Origin: Saprospiraceae bacterium
Lineage (GTDB): Bacteria; Bacteroidota; Bacteroidia; Chitinophagales; Saprospiraceae
DNA: 9,951 bases
Reading direction: 5' to 3'
NCBI GenBank assembly: GCA_013361075.1
Contig: JABWAJ010000159.1
Span: 1-9,951, forward strand
Under the pieces are notes generated by a model. That model worked only from the letters and a program-made list of their open reading frames with translations. It was not told the origin of the DNA and did not search any database. The position numbers and the translations under genes were made by a program. Below, one piece after another: positions 7,819-9,951 of the stretch (the stretch's first letter is position 1; the number at the start of each line of letters is the position of its first letter).

Positions 7819-8478
7819 TTATTTTTCCGCTTCCCGTTGAAAGCGCAGTTCCTCTCTGCTTTTTGACATAGGCAACAAAAGGCTGATGTGCTGCACCATA
7901 CGCTTTAGTTGCTGGTTGTCGCGCACATTGTAATGGTTTCTAATGACCGAGGACGTATCTGCAAAAGCAATGTATGGCGAAGAAGTGCCATCCAGTGCAG
8001 GCATCCTAAACCCCGTTACAGCCAGGTTTTTCATTGCTTCAGGTTCTGTGGTAAAGAAAAAACACTGGGTGGTATCTGTAAGCCCATATTTTTCCAAAAA
8101 AGCAGGAAGTAATGCAGTATCCTGACCAATTACCGAAAAAAAGAAGACGTCTTTGCGGTCGTCGAACTGGTCGTGCAATCTCGAAAATTCCCGGCCAAAA
8201 TAATCGCTCAACTGCGGTTGCGACAGGTCATAAACACCTGCAATTACAAATGACCCTTTTAGATCGGTTTTGCTCAGTGTGCGTCCTGTGTAATTGCGCC
8301 ATTGATGATCGGGCAGGGGTCCGAGGTCTTTTAGTTCGGCTTTGGCTGTTTTGCGGTAATCCAGCCCCTGACTCAACCAATACCAGGATACAGCTGGGAA
8401 AACAACTAAAATAACGGTCAACGCTGCAATCTGAATTTTATCTTTCAGCCTCAACGGCTTTTTTTCCTGATCGGTCAT
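7819..8478 (-). CDS. SCO-like (SCO1/SenC) membrane-anchored thioredoxin-fold protein lacking copper ligands
   Basis: This 219-residue protein has a cytoplasmic N-terminus, one transmembrane anchor (about 15-38) and a periplasmic thioredoxin-like domain. The SCO order is recognisable: LPDHQWRNYTGRTLSKTDLKG (about 55-75), a first core strand, FFFSVIGQDTALLPAFLEKYG, a QCFFFTTEPEAM segment and the C-terminal PYIAFADTSSVIRNHY strand pair. Normal SCO proteins have CxxxC after the first strand and a distal His in a DHS/DHT context. Here these places read DLSQPQL (84-90) and DGTSS (163-167), and the only cysteine is C139. It therefore probably cannot bind copper as a standard SCO does, and could be a structural or regulatory paralogue. 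The ATG at 8478 is preferred over an upstream in-frame TTG at 8502. The gene follows the subunit IV terminator and precedes DUF420. Assignment rests on fold pattern plus position, so another thioredoxin-fold family is possible. Confidence 0.72.
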   Translation of the reverse strand: MTDQEKKPLRLKDKIQIAALTVILVVFPAVSWYWLSQGLDYRKTAKAELKDLGPLPDHQWRNYTGRTLSKTDLKGSFVIAGVYDLSQPQLSDYFGREFSRLHDQFDDRKDVFFFSVIGQDTALLPAFLEKYGLTDTTQCFFFTTEPEAMKNLAVTGFRMPALDGTSSPYIAFADTSSVIRNHYNVRDNQQLKRMVQHISLLLPMSKSREELRFQREAEK

Positions 8479-8534
8479 TGTGTTCAAATTTTCCTGTTTC
8501 AAACAAAAAAAGGTGGCTAAGGTTAGCGGAATTA

Positions 8535-8575
8535 ATCAAAAAGGCGAGAAAATATGCTTTTCTCGCCTTTTTGAT
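8535..8575 (-). terminator. Intrinsic terminator after cytochrome oxidase subunit IV
   Basis: This is a perfect 18 bp inverted repeat: left arm 8535-8552, five-base loop 8553-8557, right arm 8558-8575. The GC-rich core GGCGAG/CTCGCC is flanked by A5 and T5 runs, so both strands end in a U-rich tract and the hairpin could stop transcription in either direction. It lies 33 bases past the subunit IV stop and about 57 bases before the SCO-like start. It should end or attenuate the oxidase structural transcript and leave the three downstream genes dependent on readthrough or a promoter of their own. Confidence 0.9.
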
Positions 8576-8607
8576 GATTTATTGAAGCGCATCGCCGGTA
8601 GTGGCAA

Positions 8608-9039
8608 TTAACCCCTCCATTCCGGCAAGACGTACACATCATCCCCCAACGACATACCTCCCTGAGTTTTGCCTTCCACCTCTTCTGCATTTTTGTCTCT
8701 GATCTGGTTGCGGCGATCTTTCCACGAATCACCTTCCTGGAAAAAAGCGATGATTGCCCAAACCAGCAGCAAGGTAGGCAACAACACACTCATTGCCAAG
8801 CCCTTAACCTCATAGCGCATGTGCATAAAATCATACACGATGAAATAAGCTTTGTACAAAGACAAGACGATGATGAGCAAGCCCGACAAATAAAGCACAA
8901 TCTTATACTGTTCTGCGCCTTTAATGATATGGCCTTTCGCCAGCAGTGATATGAAAACTTCAATCAGGGTAACGATTCCCAGCAGGATCAACCCGCGGTA
9001 AACCGCTTTTATAGATGCTTCGTATGATAAATGTCCCAT
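8608..9039 (-). CDS. Cytochrome c oxidase subunit IV family protein
   Basis: This 143-residue inner-membrane protein is a small structural subunit of the heme-copper oxidase, thought to stabilise the complex rather than carry cofactors. Three transmembrane helices are visible (about 14-34, 46-66, 81-101), followed by a hydrophilic tail of about 40 residues. The segment YKAYFIVYDFMHMRYE (62-77) is characteristic of the prokaryotic COX4 family in Bacteroidota. The ATG at 9039 is chosen over an in-frame TTG at 9051 because the protein then begins MGHLSYEAS, the usual N-terminus of these subunits. It starts 36 bp after the subunit III stop, consistent with cotranscription, and is followed by a strong terminator. 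Confidence 0.9.
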   Translation of the reverse strand: MGHLSYEASIKAVYRGLILLGIVTLIEVFISLLAKGHIIKGAEQYKIVLYLSGLLIIVLSLYKAYFIVYDFMHMRYEVKGLAMSVLLPTLLLVWAIIAFFQEGDSWKDRRNQIRDKNAEEVEGKTQGGMSLGDDVYVLPEWRG

Positions 9040-9075
9040 AATGATTGCCAATTAATGCGTGATCAAATTTTTCGT

Positions 9076-9951
9076 CTACAGCAGGTAGAATACGAGGAAA
9101 ACGAATACCCAGACCAAATCCACAAAGTGCCAGTAAAGGCCGATTTTTTCCACCATTTCATAGCCATTTTTCCGGGCGGCGTAAAGACCGCTGCCTGCAT
9201 TGACCGCGATGATCAACAGGAAGACAACCCCTGAAAGTACGTGGAAACCGTGGAAACCCGTAATGAAGAAAAACAATGCACCAAACGCTGGTGGCCCAAG
9301 TTCCTGAACGCCCATAGTGCCGTCAGCATATTTTACTTTGCGCTGTATCCATTCTTCTTTGCCTGTTTCTTCGTTTTCATGCTTGTGAACGAGGTAGGAC
9401 CCGCCTGCGATGAAGGCTTCAGGTTTTTCGCCCTCTTTGTACGCATGACCGTGCTCGTCTTCGAGGTATACTCCATCACGGGTATGCGTCCCGAAGGGGT
9501 TTGTGGTCACCGACATGTGTTCAGCACCCATCAGGTTGGTCCATTCCCAGGCCTGGCAGCTCAAGAAGCCCAAACCGCCGAAAACGGTCAAAAGCATCCA
9601 GAAAACCACGCCGTTTATATTTACGCGATGCCCCTCCTGTACAGCCCGAACCATAGTCACCGAGCTGATGATCAGCAAAAATGACATGATGGTCACAAAG
9701 ATCAGCGGAGCATGGTGAATGCCGAACGGCGCCGTAGAAAAGACGAAATCAGGCACTGGCCATGTCGGACTGCTAAAGCGCAATGCGCCATAGGCAATCA
9801 GAAAGCCTGCAAAGGTAAAGGCGTCTGACAATAGGAAATACCACATCATCAGTTTGCCATAACTCACTCTGAATGGTTCTTTACCACCCGACCAGGCATC
9901 TCCCTGGTTTTCGTGAACATCATGCTCCAAAGCGGTAGCTGTTGTAGCCAT
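9076..9951 (-). CDS. ctaE: Cytochrome c oxidase subunit III
   Basis: This 291-residue inner-membrane subunit belongs to the proton-pumping heme-copper oxidase and supports the catalytic subunits I and II. Signatures include YGKLMMWYFLLSDAFTF in the first helix (31-47), GGLGFLSCQAWEW with Q133 and E136, FFFITGFHGFHVLSG with H234 and H237, and YWHFVDLVWVFVF with H275 and D278 near the C-terminus. Five transmembrane helices are predicted (about 34-55, 80-101, 113-133, 222-250, 270-290). Between helices 3 and 4 lies a long polar segment (about 141-217), rich in His, Glu and Lys. Large loops here are familiar from Bacteroidota subunit III but absent from mitochondrial or proteobacterial forms. The ATG is the last codon of the window (minus strand), and the MATTATALEHD start looks natural; the upstream promoter and subunits I and II would lie outside the window. 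Confidence 0.95.
   Translation of the reverse strand: MATTATALEHDVHENQGDAWSGGKEPFRVSYGKLMMWYFLLSDAFTFAGFLIAYGALRFSSPTWPVPDFVFSTAPFGIHHAPLIFVTIMSFLLIISSVTMVRAVQEGHRVNINGVVFWMLLTVFGGLGFLSCQAWEWTNLMGAEHMSVTTNPFGTHTRDGVYLEDEHGHAYKEGEKPEAFIAGGSYLVHKHENEETGKEEWIQRKVKYADGTMGVQELGPPAFGALFFFITGFHGFHVLSGVVFLLIIAVNAGSGLYAARKNGYEMVEKIGLYWHFVDLVWVFVFLVFYLL

Noticed and set aside
7819..8478. The SCO-like gene as a pseudogene
   Set aside because: The frame is uninterrupted, the membrane anchor and fold pattern are kept, and gene spacing is normal; loss of ligands alone is better read as altered function.
9241..9684. Plus-strand open frame of 147 codons
   Set aside because: It is antisense to the well-supported cytochrome oxidase subunit III gene and has a Cys/Phe-rich composition typical of a shadow frame.

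Overview
The window looks like a chromosomal segment of a member of the Bacteroidota, most likely the Saprospiria (Haliscomenobacter/Lewinella-like). The indications are a full-length hybrid two-component system (HTCS) of the polysaccharide-utilisation type, a cytochrome c oxidase cluster in the order usual for this phylum (subunit III, subunit IV, SCO-like, DUF420, small CPMC protein), and start sites without obvious Shine-Dalgarno sequences. The lineage below phylum level is an inference from remembered protein style, not from a search.

Left part, plus strand (1-5410): the 3' part of a cellobiose/mannobiose 2-epimerase gene of the AGE superfamily, cut by the window edge, overlaps by one base (TGATG) with a 1411-residue HTCS gene. 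The HTCS carries a signal peptide, two seven-bladed Reg_prop propellers, a Y_Y_Y domain, one transmembrane helix, a histidine kinase core, a receiver and an AraC-type DNA-binding domain, with all phosphotransfer residues present. Together they look like the end of a beta-glycan (cello- or manno-oligosaccharide) utilisation locus: the sensor would detect an oligosaccharide in the periplasm, and the epimerase would process the imported disaccharide.

Middle, minus strand (5421-6680): a RhlE-like DEAD-box RNA helicase, convergent with the HTCS and only 10 bp away. Its only workable start is TTG, because an in-frame TAG lies two codons upstream.

Right part, minus strand (6761-9951), transcribed leftward: cytochrome c oxidase subunit III, subunit IV, a strong hairpin terminator, an SCO-like membrane-anchored protein, a DUF420 membrane protein and a small secreted/membrane CPMC protein. 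Subunits III and IV are structural parts of the respiratory oxidase. The other three are probably assembly or accessory factors.

The most interesting details are in the accessory proteins. The SCO-like protein has lost all three copper ligands of the family. The DUF420 protein carries a textbook 12-residue EF-hand loop predicted to face the periplasm. The small protein exposes a CPMC pair just after its signal-peptide cleavage site. No tRNA, rRNA, CRISPR array, insertion sequence or phage-like element was seen. All intergenic gaps are shorter than 150 bp.
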